Assembly: GCF_949987515.2 (NCBI RefSeq)
Contig: NC_082686.1
Coordinates: 47,717,559 to 47,781,558 of the forward strand
Direction of reading: 5' to 3'
Origin: Delphinus delphis
Taxonomy: Eukaryota; Chordata; Mammalia; Artiodactyla; Delphinidae
DNA: 64,000 nt
Made by a program: the position numbers and the translations under genes. The notes under the pieces are model-generated. The model searched no databases. It was not told the DNA's origin and saw nothing but the letters and a program-made list of their open reading frames with translations. Of this stretch, positions 1 to 11,800 are shown one piece after another (position 1 is the stretch's first letter; each line of letters opens with the position of its first letter).

Positions 1-3000
1 AAAGATTTACGTACCCAACATAGGAGCACCTCAATACATAAGGCAAATGCTAACAGTCATGAAAGGGGAGATCGACAGTAACACAATCACAGCAGCGGAT
101 TTTAACACCCCACTTTCACCAACGGACAGATCATCCAAAATGAAAATAAATAAGGAAACAAAAGCTTTAAATGACACATTCAACAAGATGGACTTAATTG
201 ATATTTATAGGACATTCCATCCAAAAACAACAGAATACACTTTCTCCTCTAGTGCTCACGGAATATCCTCCAGTATAGATCATATCCTGGGTCACAAATG
301 AAGCCTTGGTAAATTTAAGAAAACTGAATTTGTACCAAGTATCTTTTCTGACCACAATGCTATGAGACTAGATATCAATTACAGGAAAAAAAACACAAAC
401 ACATGGAGGCTAAACAATACGCTACTAAATAACCAAGAGATCACTGACAAAATCAAAGAGGAAATCAAAAAGTACCCAGAAACAAATGACAATGAAAACA
501 CGATGACCCAAAACCTACGGGATGCAGCAAAAGCAGTTCTAAGAGGGAAGTTTATAGCAATACAATCCTACCTCAAAAAATAAGCAACATCTCAAAAAAA
601 CAACCTAACCTTACACCTAAACAATTAGAGGAAGAAGAACAAAAATATCCCAAAGTTAGCAGAAGGAAAGAAAACATAAAGATCAGACCAGAAATCAATG
701 AAAAAGAAATGAAGGGAAAGATAGCAAAGATCAATAAATCTAAAAGCTGGTTCTTTGAGAAGATATAACAAAACTGATAAACCATTACCCAGACTCATCA
801 AGAAAAAAAGGGAGAAGACTCAAATCAATAGAATTAGAAATGAAAAAGGAGAAGTAACAACTGACACTGCAGAAATACAAAGGATCATGAGAGATTACTA
901 CAAGCAACGATATGCCAAGAAAATGGAAAACCTGGAAAAAAATGGACAAATTCTTAGAAAAGCACAACCTTCCAAGACTGAACCAGGAAGAAATAGAAAA
1001 TATAAACAGACCAATCACAAGCATTGAGACTGTGATTAAAAATGAAATTGAGACTGTGATTAAAAATGAAATTGAGACTGTGATTAAAAATCTTCCAACA
1101 AACAAAAGCCCAGGACCAGATGGCTTCACAGGAGAATTCTATCAAACATTTAGAGAAGAGCTAACACCTATCCTTCTCAAACTCTTCCAAAATATAGCAG
1201 AGGGAGGAACACTTCCGAACAAAGATGTCACAAAAAAAAGAAAACTAGAGATCAATATCTCTGATGAACATAGATGCAAAAATCCTCAACAAAATACTAG
1301 CAAACAAAATCCAACAGCACATTAAAAGGATCATATACCATGATCAAGTCGGGTTTATCCCAGGAATGCAAGTATTCTTCAATATATGCAAATCAATCAA
1401 TATGATACACCATATTAACAAATTGAAGGATCACAACCATATGATCATCTCAATAGACGCAGAAAAAGCTTTTGACAAAATTCAACACCCATTTATGATA
1501 AAAACTGTCCAGAAAGTAGGCATAGAGGGAACTTTCCTCAACATAATAAAGGCCGTATATGACAAACCCACAGGCAACATCATCTCAGTGGTGAAAAACC
1601 GAAACCATTTCCTCTAAGATCAGGAACAAGATAAGGTTGTCCATTCTCACCACTGTTATTCAATATAGTTTTGGAAGTTTTAGCCACAGCAATCAGAGAA
1701 GAAAAAGAAATAAAAAGAATCCAAATTGGAAAAGAAGTAAAGCTGTCACTGTTTGCAGATGACATGATACTATACAGAGAGAATCCTAAAGATGCTACCA
1801 GAAAACTACTAGAGCTAATCAATCAATACGGTAGAGTAGCAGGATACAAAATTAGTGCACAGAAATCTCTTGTATTTCTATACACTAAGGATGAAAAATC
1901 TGAAAGAGATATTAAAGAAACACTCCCATTTACCACTGCAACAAAAAGAATAAAATACCCAGGAATAAACCTACCTAAGGAGACAAAAGACCTGTATGCA
2001 GAAAACTATAAGACACTGATGAAAGAAATTAAAGACGATACAAACAGATGGAGAGATATACTATGTTCTTGGATTGGAAGAATCAACATTGTGAAAATGA
2101 CTATACTACCCAAAAGCAATCTAAAGATTCAATGCAGTTCATATCAAACTACCACTGGCATTTTTCACAGAACTAGAACAAACAATTTTACAATTTGTAT
2201 GGAAACACAAAAGACCCCAAATAGCCAAAGCAAGAGCGAGAAAGAAAAACGGAGCTGGAGGAATCAGAATCAGGCTCCTGGACTTCAGACTATACTACAA
2301 AGCTACAGTAATCAAGACAGTATGGTACTGGCACAAAAACAGAGATATAGATCAATGGAACAGGATAGAAAGCCCAGAGATAAACCCATGTACATATGGT
2401 CACCTTATCTTTGGTAAAGGAGGCAAGATTATACAATGGAGAAAAGACAGCCTCTTCAATAAGTGGTGCTCGGAAAAATGGACAGCTACATGTAGGAGAA
2501 TGAAATTAGAACACTTCCTAACACCATACACAAAAATAAACTCAAAATGGATTAAAGACCTAAATGTAAGGCCAGACACTATCAAACTCTTAGAGGAAAA
2601 TATAGGCAGAAGACTCTATGACATAAATCATAGCAAGATCCTTTTTGACCCACCTCCTAGAGAAATGGAAATAAAAACAAAAATAAGCAAATGGGACCTA
2701 ATGAAACTTCAAAGCTTTTGCACAGCAAAGGAAACCATAAACAAGACGAAAAGACAACCCTCATAATGGGAGAAAATATTTGCAAACAAAGCAACTGACA
2801 AAGGATTAATATCCAAAATATACAAGCAGCACATGCAGCTCAATATCAAAAAAACAAAGAACCCAATCCAAAAATGGGCAGAAGACCTAAACAGACATTT
2901 CTCCAAACAAGATATACAGATTGCCAAAAAACACGTGAAAAGATGCTCAACATCACTAGTCATCAGAGAAATGCAAATCAAAACTACAATGCAGTATCAC

Positions 3001-3840
3001 CTCACACTGGTCAGAATGGCCATCATCTAAAAACGTACAAACAGTAAATTCTGGAGAGGGTGTGGAGAAAAGGGAACCCTCTTGCACTGTCGGTGGGAAT
3101 GTGAATTGATACAGCCACTATAGAACAGTATGGAGGTTCCTTAAAAAACTAAAAACAGCACTACCATATGACTTAGCAATCTCACTACTGGGCATATACC
3201 CTTAGAAAACCATAGTTCAAAAAGAGTCATGTACCACAATGTTCACTGCAGCACTATTTACAATAGCCAGGACATAGAAGCAACCTAAGTGTCCATCAAC
3301 AGATGAATGGATAAGAAGATGTGGCACATATATACAATGGAATATTACTCAACCATAAAAAGAAATGAAATTGAGTTATTTGTAGTGAGGTCAATGGACC
3401 TAGAGTCTGTCATACAGAGTAAAGTAAGTCAGAAAAACAAATACCATATGCTAACACATATATATGGAATCTAAAAAAAAAATGGTTCTAATGAACCTAG
3501 GGGCAGGACAGGAATAAAGATGCAGACATAGAGAATGGACTTCAGGACACGGGGAGGGGGAAGGGTAAGCTGGGATGAAATGAGAAAGTAGCATGGACAT
3601 ATATACACTACCAAATGTAAAACAGATAGCTAGTGGGAAGCAGCCACATAGCACAGGGAGATCAGCTTGGTGCTTTGTGAGCACCTAGAGGGGTGGGATA
3701 AGGAGGGTGGGAGGGAGACACAAGGGGGAGGAGATATGGAGATATACATATGCATACAGCTGATTCCCTTTGTTATACAGGAGAAACTAACACAACATTG
3801 TAAAGCAATTATACTGCAGTAAAGATGTTAAAAAAAAAAA
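1..3840 (+). mobile_element. L1 LINE, ORF2 (partial) and 3' UTR, defective
   Basis: The sequence reads as L1 ORF2, from inside the endonuclease domain, through the reverse transcriptase (FADD catalytic motif encoded at about 1752-1763) to the C-terminal region near 3020. A G-rich L1 3' UTR follows, ending in an A-tail at 3829-3840. The left edge of the window cuts it, so the true 5' end is unknown. The frame is broken repeatedly by stops and frameshifts (for example after 301, 583, 1325, 1617 and 2417), so it cannot encode a working protein. It lies in TOMM70 intron 9, antisense to the gene. A 24-bp in-frame triplication sits at 1023-1091. Confidence 0.95.
1023..1091 (+). repeat. 24-bp tandem triplication inside L1 ORF2
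   Basis: A 24-base unit beginning attgagactgtgattaaaaa is present two full times plus a 21-base third copy, with no mismatch between copies. It would encode IETVIKNE repeated in frame. The identical copies suggest a recent slippage or unequal event within this L1 copy or its source. Confidence 0.95.
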
Positions 3841-3841
3841 G

Positions 3842-4350
3842 CATGTTCCCCTATGTTCATAACAGCACTCTTCACAATAGCCAAAACATGGAAACAACCT
3901 AGGTGTCCATCAACTGATTAATGGATAAAGAAGATGTGGTACATATATATACAATGGAATACTACTCAGCCATAAAAAAGAATGAAATAATGCTATTTGC
4001 AGCAACATGGATGCAACTGGAGAATATCATACTAAGTGAAGTAAAGTCAGAAAGAGAAAGACAAATACCATATGATATCACTTATATGTGGAACCTAAAA
4101 TATGGCACAAATGAACCTATCTATAAAAAGGAAACAGACTCACAGACATAGAGAACAGACTTGTGGTTGCCAAGCAGGAGTGGGAGAGAGAGAGGGACAG
4201 ACTGGGAGTTTGGGGTTGGTAGATGCAAACTATTACATTTAGAATGGATAAAGAACAAGGTCCTACTGTATAGCACAGGGAACTATACTCAATATCCTGT
4301 GATAAACTATAATGGAAAAGAATATATTAAAAACAAAGAAACAAAAAAAG
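3842..4350 (+). mobile_element. Second L1 3' end, different subfamily
   Basis: Directly after the A-tail of the first L1, the sequence restarts inside the L1 3' region ('ataacagcactcttcacaat...') and runs to its own A-rich end at about 4327-4350. It repeats the same L1 region (3' end of ORF2 and 3' UTR) as 3240-3840 but with clearly different 3' UTR sequence. It is therefore a separate 5'-truncated insertion of another subfamily, not a duplication. Confidence 0.85.
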
Positions 4351-4887
4351 AATTCCTGGGTTGTACTTCATACTGCAGAATTTCAACCCTTAATAATGCA
4401 GTGATGGTAGGACTTTATATAATAGATCCGACACAATCAATCTTCTATAGTCCCTCTCAATAAACCCTCAAAAAGAAAGTTTTATCCTGTGGAACTTTTC
4501 TTATAACTGGACTAAAGATAACATGAAGGAAATTAAAAACAAAACAACCCTAAAAATGTCTGGAGGTAGGAGTCTAATACAGACGGTCATTTTTAAATGC
4601 TTCCTGTTTCTGTGATGTTTGGGGGGATAAAGGAGGGAGGGGAACAACATTTCTTTGGAATAAGAAGAATAAGAGAAAATATATAGAGTTTTGAGATGGC
4701 TGGTTTTTGAGATACCAAAAGCAGCTTTCACCTTAAAGAGTAAGAAAGAAACAGTCATTCAGAGATCAGTTACTTAGAGGAAAAACTCTTTAACTGTGGC
4801 TATAAGAAGTTAATCATTTTCATTTAAATGGATAATTTAAAATTAATAAATAAGTTTTCAAAGACTTCAAACTATAATTTAAAAAGT
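4351..4887. other. Intron 9 DNA with no recognised feature
   Basis: AT-rich intronic DNA between L1 and SINE insertions. I looked for TOMM70 exon 10 in both strands here and found no match to the expected continuation of the protein. Confidence 0.6.
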
Positions 4888-5180
4888 GGGGCTTACCTGG
4901 TGGCGCAGTGGTTAAGAATCTGCCTGCCAATGCAGGAGACACAGGTTCGAGCCCTAGTCTGGAAGATCCCACATGCCACAGAGCAACTAAGCCCGTGCAC
5001 CACAACTACTGAGCCCACACACCACAACTACTGAAGGCTTAGAGCCTGTGCTCCTCAACAAGAGAAGCCACTGCAATGAGAAGCCCACGCACCGCAACAA
5101 AGAGCAGCCCCTGCTCGCTGCAACTAGAGAAAGCCCACGTGCAGCAACGAAGACCCACTGCGGCCAAAAAAAAAACCAAA
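4888..5180 (+). mobile_element. CHR-type SINE, long form
   Basis: Starts with ggggcttacctggtggcgca and continues through a tRNA-like promoter region and the 'ccacaactactgagccc' body to an A-rich tail. Flanking aaaaagtg at 4881-4888 and about 5179-5186 is a probable short target-site duplication. Long-form copies of this family are about 300 bp. Confidence 0.93.
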
Positions 5181-5687
5181 AAGTGAAAATAATCTGAATT
5201 TAAATCCTACTTTCCATAGCTTCGATCCTAAACCAAGGAAAGCTTCAAGAATTTTAAACAAACCGGAGAGATTAAAATGAGCTGTTACAGACTATCTAAC
5301 CATTTAAAAGAACAGTGATCAAACAGAAGAAAAACCTTTCCAAGGACATTTCCCTCACCAATTGCATACAGTAGATTTTCCTAAGATAATTATATTTCGC
5401 AAATCCAATCCAAATGAAAACATGAGGGAAATGCTCTATTTAAGCTTCCCCATGTTACAAGTTTAGGGCCACGGTTTTCAAATTGTATAACATAGGAAGC
5501 CCTCTTAAGATGATCCAGGACCATCCTGGGGACCAGGAGAAACAAAGCAGGAACAAAGCCATCTGCTTCCACAAAAGCTGCAACAAGAGAAGCACTATTT
5601 TCTGATTTCCAGGCTAGCATTCAAGATATGAATGCAGTTCTTTAAAAAAGATCTGGCAAGTGAAAAAATATGAAAAATGACATTTAC
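5181..5687. other. Intron 9 DNA, no recognised feature
   Basis: Unique-looking AT-rich sequence next to the exon 9 donor. No exon, repeat family or RNA gene recognised. Confidence 0.6.
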
Positions 5688-5804
5688 CTGGGCATATAAT
5701 GCATAGCCTTCAGCACACCTTGGAAATTTCTTTATGACCTCTTCAAAACCTTTCATAGCTGCTTGGATTTGTGAAGAATTGTTTCCCGTATATGCTTGGC
5801 GATA
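5688..5804 (-). CDS. TOMM70: TOMM70 exon 9: TPR, last exon in window
   Basis: Encodes residues 447-485 (YRQAYTGNNSSQIQ to EGYALYAQ). Acceptor is acacag and donor is CAG|gtaaat. The next expected residues (starting ALTDQQQFGKAD) are not found between here and position 1, so exon 10 onward lies outside the window. Confidence 0.97.
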
Positions 5805-8800
5805 CTGTGTAAAAAAATCAAAACAGGCCGGTCAAATCAAGAACTCAAAAACTCAGGAAATGTTAACATATTATAAAAGTCACACAAAATTACATAAGTA
5901 TTTCCAGAGAAGCAGGCAATCTGCTACATAATTTGCTGCATCTAAAAGGGTTCCACGGGAATATCTCTAGAGCAGGGATCCAAAGGCTATGTACAATTAG
6001 GACTTCATTGCCACTAAACAATTTCAAGATGTTCAGTATTCTAGAAGACGACAAACTAACTTGTAACAGGTTAACTTTGTACATAAGTAGGGGAATTTTA
6101 AATTCAATATATTATCACTTTATTATTTATTTTTTATTATTACTTCATAATGAAAGTATTATAAAGCTTCATCTGATAACATTTTTAATCTGTAATATAA
6201 ATGTGTTTGTGACCCAATTTCTTTCTTTAAAAGGAAAATCCTTTTAGGACTCAGGGTATGGGGTTAACTGAAGTATCTGATTTCACTAGAAATGGCCTTA
6301 TTTTACCTAATTTTCAACTTTGTGTTTCTGAATATTAATAGCTCTACAAAGGCGAAATGAGAGATGAGTTATATGGTGTCATGATTGCAGACTATTTCCT
6401 CTAAATGCTTTTGTTCTTCATACTGGTTTATGGTAGAGAATTAGAGAGAAGAGTGCTGTTTAGGGGGCATAAAATCAGGGACAAACATCTATCAAGATGA
6501 ACCAAATAAGGCATCCAGAGAAATACTGGAGCAGAACCTCAAGTAATACACACTTCTACTTTCCTAAACTGACATTTTTTTCTCCCTGTCAGTAGATGAT
6601 TTTGTAGACAATAATACTCATTTTTGTTATCAATGGGAAATACTGATGTTTAGGAAAATACAAAAGAAAGTCGAACCTACCAATGCAAAACATTTCTGAG
6701 CTTGTGCCAGAGCAGACTCAGGTCTTAATCTAATACATTCATCAAAATCTGCTACTGCTTCTTCAACTTGATCAAGCAGTATTTTCAGCTAAGGAAAAAA
6801 AGTACATAGATAAACGCAGTTCAAAATAACAAGTACACCAGTTAAATATGTACCGTGCCTCTTAGTTCAGCTCTGCATAATGCTATGCATGAAATTATTC
6901 AATATAGAATTACTTTCTAGAAATAGTGAACTAGAAAATCTTATAATTTTAAAGGAAAGATTCTAAAACTTAAAACCAGTGTCCAATTTTTTTAAAAAGC
7001 ACTATAAACCTACCATTTTTCATCACTCTTAAGTGATTTTTCTTCTAGAAAATGAAGTATCTGTACTTTCAAACGTCAAAGTAGATCAGACAGTAGATAA
7101 TTACATTTCAAATTAATCTTAAAAGACACTACCAGTAAGGATCAAAATACCAAGAATTTTAAGGTTATCTCAACACTTCTTAAGACCCTTCAGACAGAAA
7201 TATGAGATAAAATTCTCCATTAGAAAGAACCTGACTTTTCTGTTATTATATGGATTAGCCCATACTTTCTACTCTAATGCATTCCAAGCAGCCACGTCAC
7301 ACAAGCAGATTTATAAAGCCGTGTTTTCTCCAGATGAGGCTGAAATTGGGAACTGTTTTCTTCACTATATATTTTTACTAAAAAACAAATGTGCATGTTA
7401 TAAAACTCCATTCAGAAGGTATTTTTTTGATACTGTCTGGATAATTCAGGCTAATATTTCCTTACAGCAAGAAGCCCACAAAAATCATTCTGTTGATTCT
7501 AGCATTAACTCAAAATGCTCATTACATTTTCTTTCTTTGTCACTACATGTTTTTAATGTTTTAATGTTGAAACATGTTTTACATGTTTTTAATGTTGAAA
7601 ACCTATGAAGCAGAAACACCTGAAAAACAAACCTGATATGCAAAAGCCAACATTTATAGCCTTCCTCTTCCTTTTTTTTTGCAAGTAAATATCAGGACAA
7701 ATGTTCAAGATGGGACTAAATAAATGCCAACCCAAACTGTAAACCACTCTGATACTTTGTTCACAGCTATCACAAGTGATGCAAGAAAACTTTAAAGACA
7801 TTCTCAAAATGGTATCAAATTCCTCAATTCAAAGATCAGAACTTTTTAAGAAAATTAATTTACCTGTCCTCGGTGGTGATAAACATCTGCATTCTGAGGA
7901 TCGATGTCGGCAGCCATGTTAAAATCCTGAGTAGACAGCAAAGGCTGCTGCTGTTGCATATACATGCTGCCTCTTTTGATGAGAGCATTTGCTCGAAGCT
8001 ATATACCCCAAATGAGGAAAGATTCATCATTACTACTTTTATTCTAATTTAGTTTTTTTAAAATAACAGCTGTATTGAGATGTAATTCACGTACCATAAA
8101 GCTCACCCTTTAAAAGTATATAAGCCAGTCATTTTTAGTATATTCAGAGTTGTGCAACTGTCACCACTAATTCTAGAACGTTTTCATCACTCCCGAAGGA
8201 AATCTCATACACATTAGCAGGCATTCCCTATTTCCTGCCTAATTCTCAGTCCCCAGAAACCATCAGTCTTTTTTTCTCTTTCTATGGATGTGTATATTCC
8301 AGACATTTCATACAAACTGGAATTGTACATAATGCAGTCTTTTTGTGACTGGCTTCTTTCACATAGCATGTTTTCAAGGTTTGTCTATGTTGTAACATGT
8401 ATCAGTACTTCATTCTTTTCTTTTTTAAAATATCTTTATTGGAGTATAATTGCTTTACAATGGTGTGTTAGTTTCTGCTGTATAACAAAGTGAACCAGCT
8501 ATATGTATACATATACCCCCATATCCCCTCCCTCTTGAGCCTCCCTCCCACCCTCCCCACCCCACCCCACCCCTCTAGGTCATCACAAAGCATTGGAGCT
8601 GATCTCCCTGTGCAGCTTCCCACTAGCCATCCATTTTACATTTGGTGGTGTATATATGTCAGTGCTACTCTCTCACTTCATCCCAGCTCATTCTTTTTTA
8701 ATGGTTAAATAATATTCCATTGTATAGATATATCACATTTTATTTATCTGTTCCCCAGCTGATGGACATTTGAGTTGCTTCCACTTTTTTTTTTTTTTTT

Positions 8801-11800
8801 TTTGCGGTACACGGGCCTCTCACTGTTGTGACCTCTCCTGTTGCAGAGCACAGACTCCGGACGCGCAGGCTCAGTGGCCATGGCTCACGGGCCCAGCCGC
8901 TCCGTGGTATGTGGGATATTCCCGGACCGGGGCACGAACCCATGTCCCCTGCATCGGCAGGCGGACTCTCAACCACTGCGCCACCAGGGAAGCCCAAGAA
9001 GGCTTCCACTTTTTGGCTCTTATGAATAATGCTGCTATGAACATTCATGTACAAGTTTCTGTGTTGACATATGAATTCAATTCTCGTGGGTATAGTACCT
9101 AGGAGAGGAACTACTGGGTCACATGGTAACTCTATGTTTAACATTTTGAGGAACTTCCCAACCCCAACTAATTTCCAAAGGGATTTTACCATTTTATATT
9201 CCTACCAGCAATGTATGAGAGTTCCAACTTCTCCATATCTATACTAATACTTTTAATTGTCCAAATTTCTGATTACAGCCATCCTAGTGGGTATAAAGTG
9301 ATACCTCGTTGTGATTTTGATTTGCATTTCCCTAAGGGCCAATGATGCTAAGCAGCTTTTCTTGTCCTTATTGGCTATTTGTACATATTCTTTGGGAAAA
9401 TGTCTATTCAGATCCTTTCCTGGTTTTAAATTAGGCTATCTTTTTATTGTTGAGTTGTAAGAAAACTTCTTTAATATATTCTGGATACAAGCCCCTTATC
9501 AGATATATGACTTGTGAATATTTTCTCCCATCCTGTGGAATGTGTTTTCCCTTTTTTTGGTCACTTGTGCTTTTGGTGTCATGCCTAAGGAACCACAGCT
9601 TAATCTAAAGTATTGAAGATTTCCTCGTATGTTTTCTTCTAAGAGTTTTATAGTTTTGGCTCTTAACATTCAGGTCTCTGATCCGTTCTGAGCTCATTTT
9701 TGTACATAGCATATGACAGGCATCATCACTTGCCATTAAAACAAAAAATCATGATCATGAAATAAGAAATAGGGTTCTTCTCTAAAATCTTTTTCAAGGC
9801 AAAAGTACATACAAATGTCTTCCTCAATGAAACAAATAAGAATGCCCTCACAACAATAACAAAAACACATAACAGAACATATTTGTAATCATCAGGAAAA
9901 TCAGCAGGAAATAAAATTAATTATTACTAGGGTATCTTCAACTTGAAAATCTATTTTGAGAAGGACTTTTAACACATACTTTTCATTTGGAGGTGAATAA
10001 AGCCAGAGTTCACTTAATTCAATGAGGAAAAAGAGATGTTAACCATCTAATAAGGAGTACAGCACTTTGGCAGCTAACCGCTATTCTTGTTACACTGAGT
10101 AGAAGGCTCATATTCGACAGCCCCCCCCCCCCACCGAATCTTAATTATAAAAATGACTACATACACACAAGAACACTTAGAAAACGAAAAGCTGTTCCAA
10201 CCACACAACTGCAAAAACTTTTGGTATATTTCAGTATATTTCTATATTATATTTTTAGATCTTGTTTTTTCCTCATGTAAATAAAATCTTTCAGAATATA
10301 TTAAATGTGTTTATTTTTTATTAAATGCATTTTATAACCCTGTACTACATATTGCATGTTATTTACAATACTACCTATAGCACTGCTACATCACCTTTAC
10401 CCCTACCCAAATATAGTCCAATACAGTAAGCAGAAGCTATACGGGGAAGCTGAAGCTACCACATATTATAGGGGAAAAAAAAAGGTCCTTTCCTAGTTAA
10501 AGATATCTATCACTGACATTTATGATTCAGTTTCACTGCACCAACTCAATCATCATTAGGCGTAGTCCCTTCCAAAACAAAAAATAATCTTTTGGAGAAT
10601 GGCAACTGAAATGCCAAAACTTTGGCAAAACATACCTAAAGGTCTTATTTTTATTTATTATTAATTTTTTCACATGCACACATACAGAGTTTTAAATGTA
10701 CCTTCACATTAGCTTCTTTCAAGCTGATGACCTTATCTAAATCTGGTTTGGCTGCGTTGGCATTACCAATAAGCAAGTAGAAAGTAGCTCGTAGTAATAA
10801 TGCTTCTGCCATGTATTTGCCTTGGGCATCTATTTCTTTTGAGCATTCACTTATGATTTTATCATAGTTTTCTTCCTCCATATACTGTTTGGCCTTTAAG
10901 TATCCAGAGCTGAAAATAAAATAAGCACAGGAAATTACTATTTATTACTAATAAAATGAACATAAAAAATTACTAAAAAAGCATCAAATGCTAAAACTTG
11001 CCACGTTTAGTATACCTGACTTAAACAACTGTCCTCCTCCCCTTAAACAAGTTAGCCAGTCAATGTGAGACTGGAGTGTGGGTGGTGGTATGCGGGGCAG
11101 TGTGTGTAACAGATTAGGATTTTTGATGCAGACTGGGATTTTCTTGCTGCCTTGAAGAAAGAGTTTTAAAAAAGGAAACAACACAGAAAATGGCAGAAAC
11201 CTAGGGTTATTGCCCAGGCTTCAACATTTAGACACATGAAAAGATGAGCTAATGACAGACTGATCTGCAACATAGAAAATGATCCTGTCTTATTCACCTT
11301 CTTATCTGTGGCGCATTGATGGCACGCAACAGTTATTTTATGACTAACAGAAAGAACAGAGAAATAGAAAGTTATCAAGTGAGTTTAGGGTCACAGAACC
11401 CAAGGGAAGAGGTGTGACCTGAGTTGTACTTTGTAAAGATCACTCTGGCTGTGTTGTGGGAAATGGACTGTAAGGGAGCAAGAACTGGAGGCAGGGAAAT
11501 GTCTATTGATAAAAGGCTCTCATCCAGAAGTTGTGCTGTTTCACCTAAAAGAACAGACCTAGAATGAATAGGTGGAAATATCAAAGAAGCAGACTCTTCC
11601 ATCAAATAGTACTTAAAGAAAACACCTTCCCCTACTTTTTAAAAAGCAGTGACCACAATATCATCACTCTTTTAAGATGATGACTTTTATTGAGAAGGCT
11701 TGTAGAAGGAATTTTTTGAACTGAAAAGGAATTTATACTATATGTCCTTTAAGGGGCACTGTAAATTACATTTTCTTATTTCATTTGCTACATATTCTGA

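Larger units (their letters stand above)
8048..9725 (-). mobile_element. Old L1 3' region, interrupted by two younger insertions
   Basis: On the minus strand this is the 3' UTR and distal ORF2 of an old (L1M-type) LINE. Recognisable antisense stretches include 'agctgtattgagatgtaattcac' and 'ggaacttcccaacc'. It is interrupted at 8415-8692 by a younger L1 and at 8789-8995 by a SINE, and resumes after each. It lies in TOMM70 intron 6, in the same orientation as the gene. Confidence 0.85.

Noticed and set aside
1..4350. Search for TOMM70 exon 10 in the left end
   Set aside because: The region is almost entirely L1 sequence on the opposite strand, and no match to the expected ALTDQQQFGKAD segment was found.
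4890..5030. tRNA-like segments in the many 'gggcttccctggtgg' repeats
   Set aside because: They are the tRNA-derived heads of SINEs, with A-tails and target-site duplications, not functional tRNA genes.
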